The notes: generated from the sequence alone by a model not told the origin. Shown: positions 43,511-54,699, counted from the stretch's first letter. The stretch: DNA of 64,000 bases from Megascapheus bottae (GCA_024803745.1 JANJXV010000024.1:13097427-13161426); one strand, 5' to 3'. A program made the numbers and translations.

Positions 43511-44508
43511 AGCCAGGTACTGGTGGCTCATGCAATCCTAGCTACTCAAGAGGCTGAGATCCGAGGATCATGGTTCAAAGCCAACCCAGGCTAGAAACCA
43601 CCAGAAAACTGGAAGTAGTACTGTGGCTCAAAGTGGCAGAGTGCTAGCTTTGAGCAAAAATTGCTCAGGGACCGCACACAGGCTCAGAGTTAAGGCCCTA
43701 CAACTGGCTTAAAAAAAAAAAAAAACCAAGAGAAATGTAACATCATTAACTGACAGAGAAGGCACAGCTTGTGCATTTTGTTTTTTAAAATATGTTGATT
43801 TCGGGCTGGGAGTTTGGGCTAATGGTAGAGTACTTGTCTAGCATTCTCGAAGGCCCAGGTTCAATTCCCCAGTACCACATGCATAGAAAAAGCTGAAACT
43901 GGTGCTGAGACTCCAGTGGTAGAGCTCTAGCCTTGAGAAAGCCCGAGGACAGTGCTCAGACCCTGAGCTTAAGCCCAAGACTGGCAAAGGAAAAAAAAAG
44001 CAAATAGTTCATTTAGGTAGCATGTCTATGCTTGAGAAGACTTAATAAATTTTTAAAATCTGGAAAAAAAAAAGTGGGGGCCGGGAGTTTGGCCTAGTGG
44101 TAGAGTGCTTGCCTAGCATGCACGATTCAATTCCTTGGTTCAATTCCTTGGTACCACATACTTGGAAAAAGCCAGAAGTGGTGCTGAGGCTCAAGTGGTA
44201 GAGTTCTAGCCTTGAGAAAAATCCAAGGACAGTGCTCAGGCCCTGAGCTCAAGCCCAGGACTGGCAATAAATAAATAAATAAATAAAAATAAATTAAAAA
44301 AAAAAAGTGTGATGGGGCCAGGAGTGTGGCCTAGTAATAGAGTGCATGCCCAGGGTACACAAAGCCTTGGGTTCGATTCCTTGGTACCACATATACAGAA
44401 AAAGCCAGAAGTGGTGCTGTGACTCAAGTGGTAGAGTGCTAGCCTTGAGAAAGCCTAAGAGCAGTACCCAGGCCCTGAGTTCAAGTCCTAGGACTGAACA
44501 AAAAAAAA
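43511..44508 (+). mobile_element. SINE-B (43511-43726) and three SINE-T (43803-43999, 44076-44302, 44311-44508)
   Basis: Four plus-strand copies. The SINE-T at 44076 has a 15-base internal duplication around ATTCAATTCCTTGG at its B box and an (AAAT)n tail (44266-44288). The one at 44311 follows that tail. Confidence 0.88.
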
Positions 44509-44639
44509 TTGTGGTATTCTGAAAGCAGTGAGTTTCCATCATGGAGTAGGGAACTGGAAGTACTCATTTAACTTTCTCTACTTATCAGATAGCAATGAAA
44601 ATGACAAAACAGACAAAGACAACACACAGAAAAAGGAGA

Positions 44640-44875
44640 TGTCTGAATCCAGGCTCTGCCATTTGTCAATTGGGTAACCTTGGGCAAGTTGCTTGATCTT
44701 TTCTTTTTTAAATCTCACTTTCCTTATTTGTAAAATTAGGATGTGATAATAGTACCTATCTTATCAAATTATTATGAAGATTCAGAGAAACAATGTGTGC
44801 AAAGCCCTTAAGAGTATTTTACATTTAGCAAATGTTGAATTAATGTTAGCTGCTATTGTTATTATAATAACACCA
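44640..44875 (+). mobile_element. MIR, nearly full length
   Basis: CTCTGCCATTTGTCAATTGG, ACCTTGGGCAAGTTGCTTGA, TTATTTGTAAAATTAGGATG and ATTATGAAGATTCAGAG follow the MIR consensus in order, ending near TTAGCTGCTATTGTTATTA. Confidence 0.9.
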
Positions 44876-44983
44876 GGATTTTGAAAATTTTCAGTGCAAT
44901 CAAAAACAATTAGAACCATATTGGATGAGAAACCATACTGAATAAATGTAGTCTAGCTCCTGCCACATTAAGGAAAGTTTCTT

Positions 44984-45472
44984 TTTTTTTAATTTAATTT
45001 AATTAAATTTTTTTATTGTAATTAGTAAAAGGGTTACATGATATTTGCCAGATAGAAGGTGCATTAATTCACATACATTGATACCCTTTCACATGTCTTG
45101 GTACCCATTACCCTCCCCCCCATACCCCCCACTCGTCTTGGTTTTCCCCCCTTCCCTATCAAATTTCAAATAACCAAATACAAATAAATTCAATATATCA
45201 GATAACAAAGTGAGATACTATAACAATATGAGATAACCAAGGGACAGCAAAGGAGATGAGAGACAACGTAGTATATTAAAGGACAACAATATCCTGGAGG
45301 TCCTTTCAATTAGCTTCATACTATATGGCCTTATGTATCAAGATTTTGCTCTATTGCAGATCTCTGCTAGTAGAGCCCAAGGTTTCTACTGATTATGACA
45401 AATGAGGGAAACCATTGAGCCTAAGTTCCTTTGAGTCTGGCTTACTTCACTTAATATGATTTTTTCTAAGTC
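44984..45472 (-). mobile_element. 5'-truncated L1 3' end, antisense, with TSD
   Basis: Poly-T start at 44984, then the L1 3' UTR and 3'-terminal region in reverse complement (TTATTGTAATTAGTAAAAGG ... GTCTGGCTTACTTCACTTAA). A 12-bp duplication GGAAAGTTTCTT at 44972-44983 and 45473-45484 defines the insertion. Confidence 0.9.
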
Positions 45473-45884
45473 GGAAAGTTTCTTAGTAGGGATTTTTCTC
45501 GAAGCTTTTAAGCTTTGAGCAGCAGACTAGAGACAGCAGGTGTGGGGGAAGATGGAACTCAGGGCAATTAAATAAAAAACTGCCTGTGAAACAGTTCCTT
45601 TCCCTATGTCTCCCCTTCCTTCCTTCATATAAAGGGCTATGGCCATAACATTAGTTCCAGGGGTGAATCTGTGAGAACAAGGTCTAGTCAACCTAGGGCA
45701 TTTGTCTTGAGGAGGGTTGGACAGTCTTGGTAAACACGGAGACCACACCACTTAGTGCCTTTGTTAATTAATGCCCACCAGAGACTGGATAAGGAGAGTA
45801 GAGTGGGAAGAGTAGAAAGAGTTCTCCATCAAAATAAGATGTGCTTTACTTTAGCAGTAATAAGGAGAAATTGCTTTTCTTTTT

Positions 45885-46544
45885 TTCATATATTTTTATT
45901 GTAATTAATAGAAGGGTTACATTATATTCACCAGATAGAAGGTGCATTACTTCACAAACATGGATACCTTTTCTCATGTCTTGGTCCCCATTTCCCTCTC
46001 CCCACCCCGTCCCTCATCTTGTTTTCCCCGCCTTCCCTATCCTATTTCAAATAACTAAATAAGCATACACACAATATATCAGATAATAAGGTAAAATACT
46101 GTAACAATATGAGACAACCAAGAGACAGAGATGAGAGATAGCATAGTACATTAAGGAGCTATAGTGACCAAAACAGCTTAGTACTGGAACAAGAACATGC
46201 CTGAAGACCAATGGAATAGAATTGAGGACCCAGATATTAACCCACAGATCTATGGCCACCTAATCTTTGATAAGGGAGGCAAAAAAATAGAATGGAATAA
46301 AGACAGCCTCTTCAACAAGTAGTGCTGGCAGAACTGGTTAAACACCTGCAGAAAACTAAAGTTGGATCCTTCTTTGTCACCCTGTACCAGGATTAACTCC
46401 AAATGGATCAAAGACCTGGAGGTAAAAGTAGATACACTGAAAACTTTACAAGAGGAATAGGAGATACACTAGGTCTCCTTGGCACAGGTCGAAACTTTCT
46501 TAATAAGGACCCAGAAACAATAAATCAGAGAAAGTCTGGATAAG
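45885..46544 (-). mobile_element. L1 insertion with 5' inversion (twin priming) and TSD
   Basis: The left part (45885-46145) is the L1 3' end in antisense, homologous to 44984-45240. The right part (about 46147-46544) is L1 ORF2 region in sense orientation (ATGGAATAGAATTGAGGACC, GGATCAAAGACCTGGAGG). The whole is bracketed by a 13-bp duplication TGCTTTTCTTTTT at 45872-45884 and 46545-46557, so both parts came from one event. Confidence 0.9.
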
Positions 46545-46559
46545 TGCTTTTCTTTTTAT

Positions 46560-47290
46560 ACTTGTAAAGTGAAACCTATCTGACAGTGCCCTATTTAACC
46601 TGCAGACACCCACAAGAGGGCTTCTCATTTGGAGGTTTTAGAGACAGAGTAATACAACTGTTAAGGAAATATGAATTTTTTTAAAAGAAGTATAATCAAT
46701 GTAGTACTTCCATTTTATTAATATGGATGGGTGATCAAATTTTGCCAGATGTTTGAGGGAAACTAAACTTGGAAGAGGGTGCCAAGATGAACATATATCA
46801 CAGTTGCCTATGGTAGAGACAGCATTGTGGAACACTATGATGCTCTAATCGTGAATGCTCACAGAGCCAGGAGTGAATTGTATAAGTCTAGCTGCCTAGA
46901 TAAAAGTACTAAATGCTTTGGTCTACCCATGGTCCTAGGTGCTTATGAGATAAAGGTAGAAGGATTGTTTGAGTCTAGGAGTTCAAGACCAGCTAAGGCA
47001 ACATAAGAAGGTGCCATATATATGTATATATATTAAGATAATGATCAACAAGGTATTTCTACAGTTAACAATTGATTGCTGAAATAAAAGCTAATTTGAA
47101 AGTTAAATAATAGTTTTACATAGAGTTTATTTGTGAAATTAAGGTAGAAGAAATAAGCGGAGCCATGAAATAAAAAGATCAACAGAAAATCTATGAGGAA
47201 AACCATGCTTTGAGCATAGATCTTTAGTGATTCCCTATCAACTTATTAGAAGTTATAGAAGGAGAGAGCAGAGTATAGAAGGGAAAAAAT
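46560..47290. other. Unique intronic sequence with a B1-like relic
   Basis: A B1-like plus-strand relic lies at about 46930-47015 (GGTCCTAGGTGCTTATGAGA ... CAAGACCAGCTAAGGCAACA). The remainder is unassigned. Confidence 0.5.
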
Positions 47291-48262
47291 AGGGGCCGGG
47301 AGTTTGGCCTAGTGGTAGAGTGCTTGCCTAGCACGCACGAAGACCCGGATTTGATTCCTCAGTACCACATACATAGCAAAAAGCCGGAAGTGGTGTTGAG
47401 GCTCAAGTGGTAGAGTGCTATCCTTGAGAAAGTCCAAGGACAGTGCTCAGGCCCTGAGCCCAAGCCCAGGACTGGCAAAAAAAATAAAAATAAAAAATAA
47501 AAAATAAAGACTTGTTTCCCTTACTGGAGAAAGATGTTTGAGTTTTCATTTACAAGGGCTGCAGTTGGAAAAAATTCAGAAACAAACAAAAAGTGCCTTC
47601 TTGTATGTTACCGAAATATTTATGAGTCTAGAGGTAGAACAGATGTTGTATAGAAAAACGTAAGATGGGGGTTGGAAGTTTGGCCTAGTGGTAGAGTGCT
47701 TGCCTAGTGTGCACAAAGACCCAAGTTGGATTCCTTGGTACCACACACAGAAAAAAAGTTGGAAGTGGTGCTGTGGCTCAAGTAGTAGAGCTCTACCCTT
47801 GAGGTAAGTCCAGGGACAGTGCTCAGGCCCTGAGTTAAAGCCCCTGATTGGCAAAAAAAAAAAAAAAAAAGATTGAGGAGCAGGCTGTCATTGGGTTCCT
47901 TGAAGATAAGTAAGTGCTTGAATGTAAGTTCTGCACTCAGCCTCACTAATATTTAAGAAGGGAGTCAAAAGACATAAGAACTCTGGGGAAATTTAGTTGA
48001 AGAGGTACTTCCAGGAAAGTATAAAGTATCGAAGAAAGGTAGAGGATAAGAAGCAATATGCAGGCCGGGAGTTTGGCCTAGTGGTTAAAGTGCTTGCCTA
48101 GCATGCACAAAGACCCGGGTTCGATTCCTTGGTACCACATACATAGAAAAAAGTCAGAAGTGGTGCTGAGGCTCAAGTGGCAGAGCTCTAGCCTTGAGAA
48201 AGTCCAAGGACAGTGCTCAGGCCCTGAGCCCAAGCCCAGGACTGGCAAAAAAAAAAAAAAGA
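47291..48262 (+). mobile_element. Three SINE-T copies (47291-47507, 47666-47871, 48062-48260)
   Basis: All plus-strand. The third is near the youngest form, with perfect A box (TGGCCTAGTGG) and B box (GGTTCGATTCC) and a TSD GAAGCARTATGCA on both sides. The first has an AAATAAAAATA-type tail. Confidence 0.9.
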
Positions 48263-48353
48263 AGCAGTATGCAAACACACTTCTAAGACTCAGAGTTACA
48301 TCTAAATAATGGTATCACTAAGAATACTATAGTTGTTGAAGAGTTTCTAAAAA

Positions 48354-48558
48354 ATATAAAGGGAGGATATAAGGGGCCGGGAGTTTGGTCTAGTGGTAGA
48401 GTGCTTGCCTAGCATGCACAAAGACCTGGGCTTGACTCCTTGGTACCACATACATAGAAAAAGCTGGAAATTGTGCTATACCTCAAGTGGTAGAGCTCTA
48501 GCCTTGAGAAACCCCAAGGACAGTGCTCAGGCCCTGAATTCAAACTCTGGCAAGAAAA

Positions 48559-48589
<31 letters not shown>

Positions 48590-48819
48590 AATAAAATAAA
48601 ATATAATTTGGGGCTGGGATTTTGGCCTAGTGGTAGAGTGCTTGCCTAGCATTCACAAAGACCCAGGTTCAATTCCTCAGTACCAAATACATAGAAAAAA
48701 GCCAGAAGTGATGCTGTGGCTCAAGTGGTAGAGCTTTAGCCTTGAGACATTGCTCAGGCCCTAGGTTCAAGACAGGACTGGCAAAGGAAAACAAAAAATA
48801 TATATAAAGGGAGGATATA
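48354..48819 (+). mobile_element. Tandem pair of SINE-T within one 18-bp TSD
   Basis: ATATAAAGGGAGGATATA at 48354-48371 and 48802-48819 brackets two plus-strand SINE-T copies (48374-48605 and 48610-48800). The first ends in (AAAT)n then AAAATAAAATATAATT; the second starts right there, so it probably inserted in the first one's tail/TSD. Confidence 0.9.
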
Positions 48820-48847
48820 GATATGTATGTACATATACATATATTTA

Positions 48848-48970
48848 TTTTTTTTAATTTTTTATTGTAATTAATAAAAGGGTTACATGATATTTGCCAG
48901 ATAGAAGGTGCATTAATTCACATACATTGATACCCTTTCACACGTCTTGGTACCCATTCCCTCCACCCCC
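48848..48970 (-). mobile_element. Short 5'-truncated L1 3' end, antisense
   Basis: TTTATTGTAATTAATAAAAGGG...GGTACCCATTCCCTCCACCCCC is the same L1 3' end as at 44984 and 45885, only about 110 bp long. ATACATATATTT occurs on both flanks as the likely TSD. Confidence 0.85.
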
Positions 48971-49276
48971 TATACATATATTTCTATAACTAAAATTAAA
49001 TTAGGAGTACTAAGGGCCTTTTAGGGTTGTTTTGTTTTAAACTATACAGATGTGAGCTCTATTTGCTAAAATATAATTTCAGATAGTATGAAAGTATACA
49101 GGGTGAAAAGTGAGGTCACGATAAAGCAGATTATAAAAGAAATACAAATGGTCTTAATAGACCCATTAGCCCATAAGATCAGGGAAATGAAATTTAACCT
49201 GGCATCAATCTGATGAATATAGCCATCAGATGATCACAAATGAACAGGTTAAAGTGAGAAGGAAGCAGAGTCCCTT

Positions 49277-49625
49277 TAGGCTGGGCACTGGTGGCTCACT
49301 CCTGTAATCCTAGTTACTCAGGAGGTTAAGATCTGAGGATCATGGTTTAAAGCCAGCTGTGAGACTCATCTCTAGTTAACCACCAGAAAACTGGACGTGG
49401 TGCTGTGGCTCCAAGTGGTAGAGCACTGGTGACCGGTGTTGAGCTGAAGAGCTTAGGGACAGTGCCCTAGGCCCAGAGCTCAAGCCCCATGACTGACTCT
49501 CCCCGCCCCCCCCCAAAAAAAAGTCGTGATTATTCATGTCTGAGATCCCAGCCCTTGAAAGGCCGAAGCTAAAGGATTTCTAGCTTAAGGTTAACTTGGG
49601 TTACACAGCAAGATCTGGTTCCAAA
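49277..49625 (+). mobile_element. SINE-B (49277-49520) followed by a B1-like unit (49530-49625)
   Basis: Plus-strand. The SINE-B ends in a C-run/A tail (CCCCCCCCCAAAAAAAAA). The next unit has TGAGATCCCAGCCCTTGAAAG and TTACACAGCAAGATCTG, an old B1. Confidence 0.78.
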
Positions 49626-50129
49626 AAGTCAGAAAAAGAAAAAGGAAAAAAGGAGAGTCACTTCATACATGTTTCTGGGAAACAAACTGAAAGAAAAAGA
49701 GACACTGATAAGAAAAGGGGGGAGAGAAGAAATACTTTTCTTATACTTACGTGGAATTACAAACTGGCCCAGATTCTTTGGAGCTCTGTACAATATTTTA
49801 TCTGTATCCATTTTAAATGTGTGTTCCTTTGACTCAGAAATTTGTTCAGACAGACTCATACATTTACATATGAATATATAGAAGAATTTCTTAGCAGTGT
49901 TATTTGTACTAATGGAAACATTGAGAAGAACCTAATTATCTGTTACATTAAATCAGGTAGTTTCTTTTGGTCTTTGGGCTAGAAATTAAAACCTGTTTCC
50001 CTACTTACTCCTTGGTATCAAGAGCATGTATTGTGATTTGAAAGAGAAGATGACTCAGATATCAGTGGCACATATCCCCTAGCCATATGGACCTTTCTGG
50101 ATATTAAGAGTTTATTTCTACAAGGAGAG

Positions 50130-50450
50130 TAAATCAGTATACAAAAAAGATAATCTGCACTCCTATGTTTATTACAACACTGTTCACAGTATCAAACCAA
50201 TGGAGTCAGCTGAGGTACCCAGTACAGATGAGTGGATAAAGTTGACTTTGTCTCTCTGTCTGTCTCTGTCTCTCTCTCTGTGTCTCTCTGTCTCTGTCTC
50301 TCTCTCTTTGGAGTATTATGTAGTCATAAAGAAAATAAACTCATTTTCAGTAGAGTAGATAGAATTGGAGGATATCATATTGAGTGAGACAGACCATGCT
50401 CAAAAAACCAAAATATTTTAGCCTGTATGTAGAAGCTAGACCTGTATGCA
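50130..50450 (+). mobile_element. Old L1 3' region with an internal TCTCTGTC repeat
   Basis: AACACTGTTCACAGTATCAAAC...GATGAGTGGATAAAG...GGAGTATTATGTAGTCATAAAG...TTGAGTGAGACAGACCATGC follows the L1 ORF2-end pattern. A (TCTCTG)n tract occupies 50250-50308. Confidence 0.75.
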
Positions 50451-51230
50451 TATTATATGTATGGTTAAACATAGAACTTTAAGTTTTAGCTAAAGGGCTT
50501 CTTAGGAGGAGAATGGAAAGGGAAAAGGGAAAAAAATAGTGAATAAGTTTGAGATACACTGCAACTCTAGATGAAAACATCATAAAGAGGTACTAGTGAG
50601 GGGGCTGGGCTAGCGAGGGTGAAAGAAAATGTAGCTGAAGTAGATTATTGGCATGCATGAAAATAGAACAGTGAAACTTGTTGAAATTGTATTAGTAAGG
50701 GGTAGGGTAATGGAGAGTGAGAGAGATTGATTGGAATACTTTGTGTACATGTATGCAAATGTCACAGGGAAGTCTCTCCTGTATAGCTAATAAAAAATAT
50801 TTACCTCTAATAGGTCCAGTTTTCCTTTTTTACTTCTGCATTTCTAATGGAAGTCCAGAACCAGATAAACCAATTCTGTGGACAGTTTTATTAGCATAAG
50901 TAATTATAAGAAAAGAGATTTCTACATGGAGATTTGGGAAAAGGATTCAGAAAGCTACTTTAGACTAAAACCCAATTTCATTTTGTCAAGGTTGAGAGCG
51001 TGTGCTATATTCTATATCATGGAAATTAATGCTTAGTTTCCATAGCATTTACCCCTGCAATTTCCCATGATTTATTCAAAATGGAATGGGTTCCTAATAT
51101 ATTAGTCACTCTTGGGCTATAAATATGAGAAAGAAATCTGTAGTTCCTGACTGAGAGAGAAAGGGAAGTAAAGTTACCCCTGACTTCCTGCTGTAAGGTT
51201 CCTTTCAGGATGGAGAGACAGGAGTAGGGA
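50450..51230. other. Unassigned, partly L1 3' UTR-like, then unique
   Basis: 50450-50800 may be the continuation of the old L1 3' end. The rest shows no recognisable feature. Confidence 0.4.
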
Positions 51231-51260
51231 AAGGGGGAGGGAGAAGAAAGAGAGGGAGAA

Positions 51261-51261
<1 letters not shown>

Positions 51262-51308
<47 letters not shown>
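51262..51308. repeat. (GT)n microsatellite
   Basis: About 22 GT units after a purine-rich GGGAGAAGAAAGAGAGGGAG stretch. Confidence 0.92.
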
Positions 51309-51309
<1 letters not shown>

Positions 51310-51895
51310 TTACCTTGTGCTTGCTAGGAACTCTACAACTGAGCTACATCTCCAGCCCATTTTTAAAATTTTTTATTTTATTGGGATAATTTATAGAGGG
51401 GTTACAGTTACGTTCATCAGGTAGTAGGCATTGCTTCTCACACATTGATACCCCTTCTCATGTTTTTGCCCTGTTTCCCTCCACCCACCCCTGCAGCCCA
51501 TTTTTGTGCTGATGTTTTTGTTTTGATGGCACAGTAATTTGAACTTAGGGTCTTTGTGCCTGTTAAGCAGGTGCTTTCCAACTCGAGGTTTTATGCCACT
51601 CCCTTTGGGCTTACTTGGTTATTTAATTTTTTTATTATTATAAAGGTGATGTACAGAGGAATTGCTGTTTCATAAATCAGGTAATGAGTATATTTCTTTT
51701 TGGAAAATGTCATCCCTTCCTTTGTTCTCTTCCAGTTTTCCACTCCTGTCCCCACCTGACCTTGCTCAGCCATTGGTTGAGATGGAGTTTTTCAAACTTT
51801 GATGCTCAGGCTGGCCTTGAACTGTGACCCTCCAGTCTCTGCCTCCCAAGTAGCTAGGATTATAGTATGAGGCACCAGTGCCCAGCTAGGTTATT
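51310..51895 (-). mobile_element. ID relics, family-A copies and a B1-like unit
   Basis: Minus-strand: ID 51310-51358 and again 51500-51600; family-A-like 51360-51495 (AGAGGGGTTACAGTTACGTT) and 51618-51740 (TTATTATAAAGGTGATGTAC); B1-like 51775-51893 (CTCAGGCTGGCCTTGAACTG). Confidence 0.6.
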
Positions 51896-52036
51896 TAATA
51901 TTTATCAAATAAAAATCAGATTCTTTTATCTAGTCATTTAGTTTGCATCAATTATGAGATTATTAACAAGACAGAAGTTGGTTAGATCATCACTGTCTGA
52001 CTGAAATAGTATGTGAAGCATAGAACTGATACACTT

Positions 52037-52490
52037 TTTTTTTTTTTTGCCAGGGCTTGAGCTCAGAGCCTGGACACTGTCCCTTGAGCTTTGTCAAGGC
52101 TAGCACTCTACCACTTGAGCCTTAGCACCACTTACAGTTTTTTTTGTATATGTGGTACCAAGGAATTGAACACTGGGCTTCATGCATGCTAGTCAGGCAC
52201 TCAATCAGTAGGCCACACTTCTGTCTGAAAGCATAGAATTGAAAGTTTTGTTTATTTCTATTTTTTGATCAGTTATGGGGCTTGAACTCAAGGCCTGGGG
52301 ACTGTCCCTGAGCTATTTTGCTCAAGGCTATCACCATTTTGAGCCACAATTCCACTTCCAGTTTTTGAGTGGAGATAAGATTCTCATGGGGACTTTTCTG
52401 CCTGGGCTGGCTTTGAACAATCATCCTCAGATTTTAGCTTCCTGAGTAGCTAGGGTTACAGGAATGAGCTACCAATGCCTGGCAGAATGG
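52037..52490 (-). mobile_element. SINE-T (52037-52228) and SINE-B (52258-52484)
   Basis: Both minus-strand. The second is flanked by GAATTGAAAGTTTTG and GAATGGAAAGTTTTG. Confidence 0.84.
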
Positions 52491-52544
52491 AAAGTTTTGT
52501 AGTAGCTATATTAAAAAAGATAAAAAACTGAAGTTAATATTCAT

Positions 52545-52615
52545 ATAATTTATATAGGTAATATTTTATATATTTTATTATATATAAATGATATATTATT
52601 ATTTATTTACGATAA
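52545..52615. repeat. (TA)-rich tract
   Basis: TTATATAGG...TATATATTTTATTATATATAAATGATATATT, about 70 bases of A/T only or nearly so. Confidence 0.7.
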
Positions 52616-52678
52616 AGTATCATGTCTATAATTTTATGGGCATATTCAAATAATCAGTCTTAAAAAGTAGTAATTTGA

Positions 52679-53118
52679 GGGGCTGAGAGGTTGGCCTAGT
52701 GGTAGATTGCTTGCCTAGCATGCATGAAGACCCAGGTTCGACTCCTCACTACCACATACATAGAAAAAGCTGGAAGTGGTGCTGTGGTTCAGGTGACAAA
52801 TTCTAGCCCTGAGAAAAGCCCAAGGACAAGTGGTGCTTTGGCCCTGAGTTCAAGTCTCATGACTGGCAAAAAAAAAAAAAGTAAGCCGGGCACAGTGGCT
52901 CATACCTGTAATCCTAGCTACTCAGGATCCTGAAATCTGAGGATCGAGGTTCGAAGTCATCCCAGGCACCAAAGGACATAAGACTCATTATCTCCAATTA
53001 ATGACTAGAAAATGGGAAGTGGGCTGTGGCTCAGGGGTAAGGTGATAGCTCTTCAGCCAGGGACAATGCCAGGCCCAGAGTTTAAGCCCCATAACCCACA
53101 AAACAACAACAACAAAAA
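52679..53118 (+). mobile_element. SINE-T then SINE-B inside a shared TSD
   Basis: SINE-T 52679-52879 and SINE-B 52884-53118, both plus. The outer flanks are AAAAGTAGTAATTTGAG (from 52662) and AAAAGTAATAATTTGAG (from 53116). AAGTAA remains between them, so the SINE-B inserted in the right TSD of the SINE-T. Confidence 0.9.
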
Positions 53119-53238
53119 GTAATAATTTGAGATTTCTATTGAGTTTGAATTGAATTTTTGAAATCCAGTTGGTTTTTGACATTTTAGAGACATCTCAGCT
53201 TGGACCAGCCATATTTTAAGTATCGAAAAACCATCTGT

Positions 53239-53490
53239 GAGCAGGGCAGTGGCTCACACCTGTAATCCTAGCTGATACTCAGGAGGCTGAGATCTGAGGA
53301 TCACAGTTCAAAGCCAGCTGCAGCACCGAAGTCTGAGAGCCTCTTATCTAATTAACCACTAGAAAACCGGAATTGGCTCTGAGTCTCAAGGGGTAGGGTG
53401 GTAGCCTTGAGCTGAAGAGCTGAGGGACAGAGTCCAGGCCCCGAGTTCAAGCCCCAACCCCCTCCCCTCAAAAAAAAAAACCCAAAACCC
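53239..53490 (+). mobile_element. SINE-B with TSD
   Basis: Plus-strand with 4-base insertion in the head (GCTGATACTCAGGAGG). CCATCTGTG lies on both flanks. Confidence 0.87.
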
Positions 53491-53896
53491 CATCTGTGGC
53501 TAGTGCCTACTGTGTTAGACAGGATGGAGCTAGAATATAATAAGCTCAAGAGGACAATAATTGTCTCATTGTAACCCCACACCTGGCAGTCAGTCTAACA
53601 TAGTGCACAGCTGGCAAACAGTAATTTTTTTTTACTTAATGAGTGAACAAGTTAATGAATTTTATATAAAATTGACTCAGCATGTACCTATGTAAATCAG
53701 TTGTATTTGCCACACAAATAGTTGATGGAAAACTTATAACACTTTCCCTATTGTAGAGCCATGTAGGAAAAATTGTAGAACATATTGTATTTCTTTTTAT
53801 TTGTTCTAACACAGCTTTGAAATTAGTCTGCTGGCTCCAGGCAGTACAGCAAATACCATTATAGAGATTTTTTTTTTTTTAGAGTTCATGTCTATT

Positions 53897-54125
53897 GATA
53901 ATAGTAACTCTATTTTAGTATGAGATCGGATCTCACTATATGGTTCAGGCTAGGTTCAGACTCTTGACATTCTTGTCACAGCTTCCTGGGTGTTGGGATA
54001 GGCATGTGTTACTATACTTGGTTTGTTTCCCTTTTGTTTTGATTTTTTAATTTGTTTTTTGAAATTAGGTCTTATACAGCCCAAGCTGGCCTCAAATTAG
54101 TGTTTCTCTTGCCTTAGGTTTATCT
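53897..54125 (-). mobile_element. B1-like relics
   Basis: Minus-strand units with ATCTCACTATATGGTTCAGG...TGTTGGGATAGGCATG and a partial second (TACAGCCCAAGCTGGCCTC). Confidence 0.6.
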
Positions 54126-54159
54126 TATTAATGAATAAGCATTTGTGGCTGAAAAAGAT

Positions 54160-54290
54160 CATGTCATGGGGGAGGGAGGGTGGGAGGAAAAAAACTGGGA
54201 GAAAATGAGAAAAGAAATGTGCTCATTACCTGATTTATATAACTGTAACCCCTCTGTACATCACCTTTACAATAACTAATAAAATCGATA
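54160..54290 (+). mobile_element. Family-A repeat, best-preserved 3' end
   Basis: GCTCATTACCTGATTTATATAACTGTAACCCCTCTGTACATCACCTTTACAATAACTAATAAAAT: the cleanest 3' terminus of the family (described in parts elsewhere), preceded by a G-rich segment. Confidence 0.62.
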
Positions 54291-54296
54291 TTTCAT

Positions 54297-54472
54297 GGCC
54301 CGGGAGTTTGGCCTAGTGATGGAATGCCCGCCTGGCAAGCACGAAGACTCATATACATAGAAAAAGCCAGAAATGGTGCTGTGGTTCAAGTGGTTAGAAC
54401 TCTGGCCTTGAGAAAACCCAAGGACAGCACTTAGACCCTGAGCTCAAGCCCTGGGATTGGCAAAAAAAAAAA
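54297..54472 (+). mobile_element. SINE-T with TSD
   Basis: Lacks about 20 bases around the B box. GATATTTCAT occurs immediately before and after. Confidence 0.88.
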
Positions 54473-54699
54473 AAGATATTTCATAATCCTCACCCTTGTT
54501 CATTCCCATCCCTACTGCCTTTTTCCCTCCCTCCTTTCTCCCCTTATTGCTAGAGATTGAAACAAAACCCTTGCATGTACTAAGCACACCGTCTGCCCCT
54601 GAGCTACATCTCCCTTCAACATAACAATATCCACTGCTGCCAGTGAGAGAATTGAGCAATGTTTTGGTCATTCCTGTCACTGTTTACTTTGACCTAGGG

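Noticed and set aside
48062..48140. tRNA-like sequences with A and B boxes as tRNA genes
   Set aside because: They are SINE heads. The cloverleaf cannot be completed and the same sequence recurs dozens of times with A tails and TSDs.
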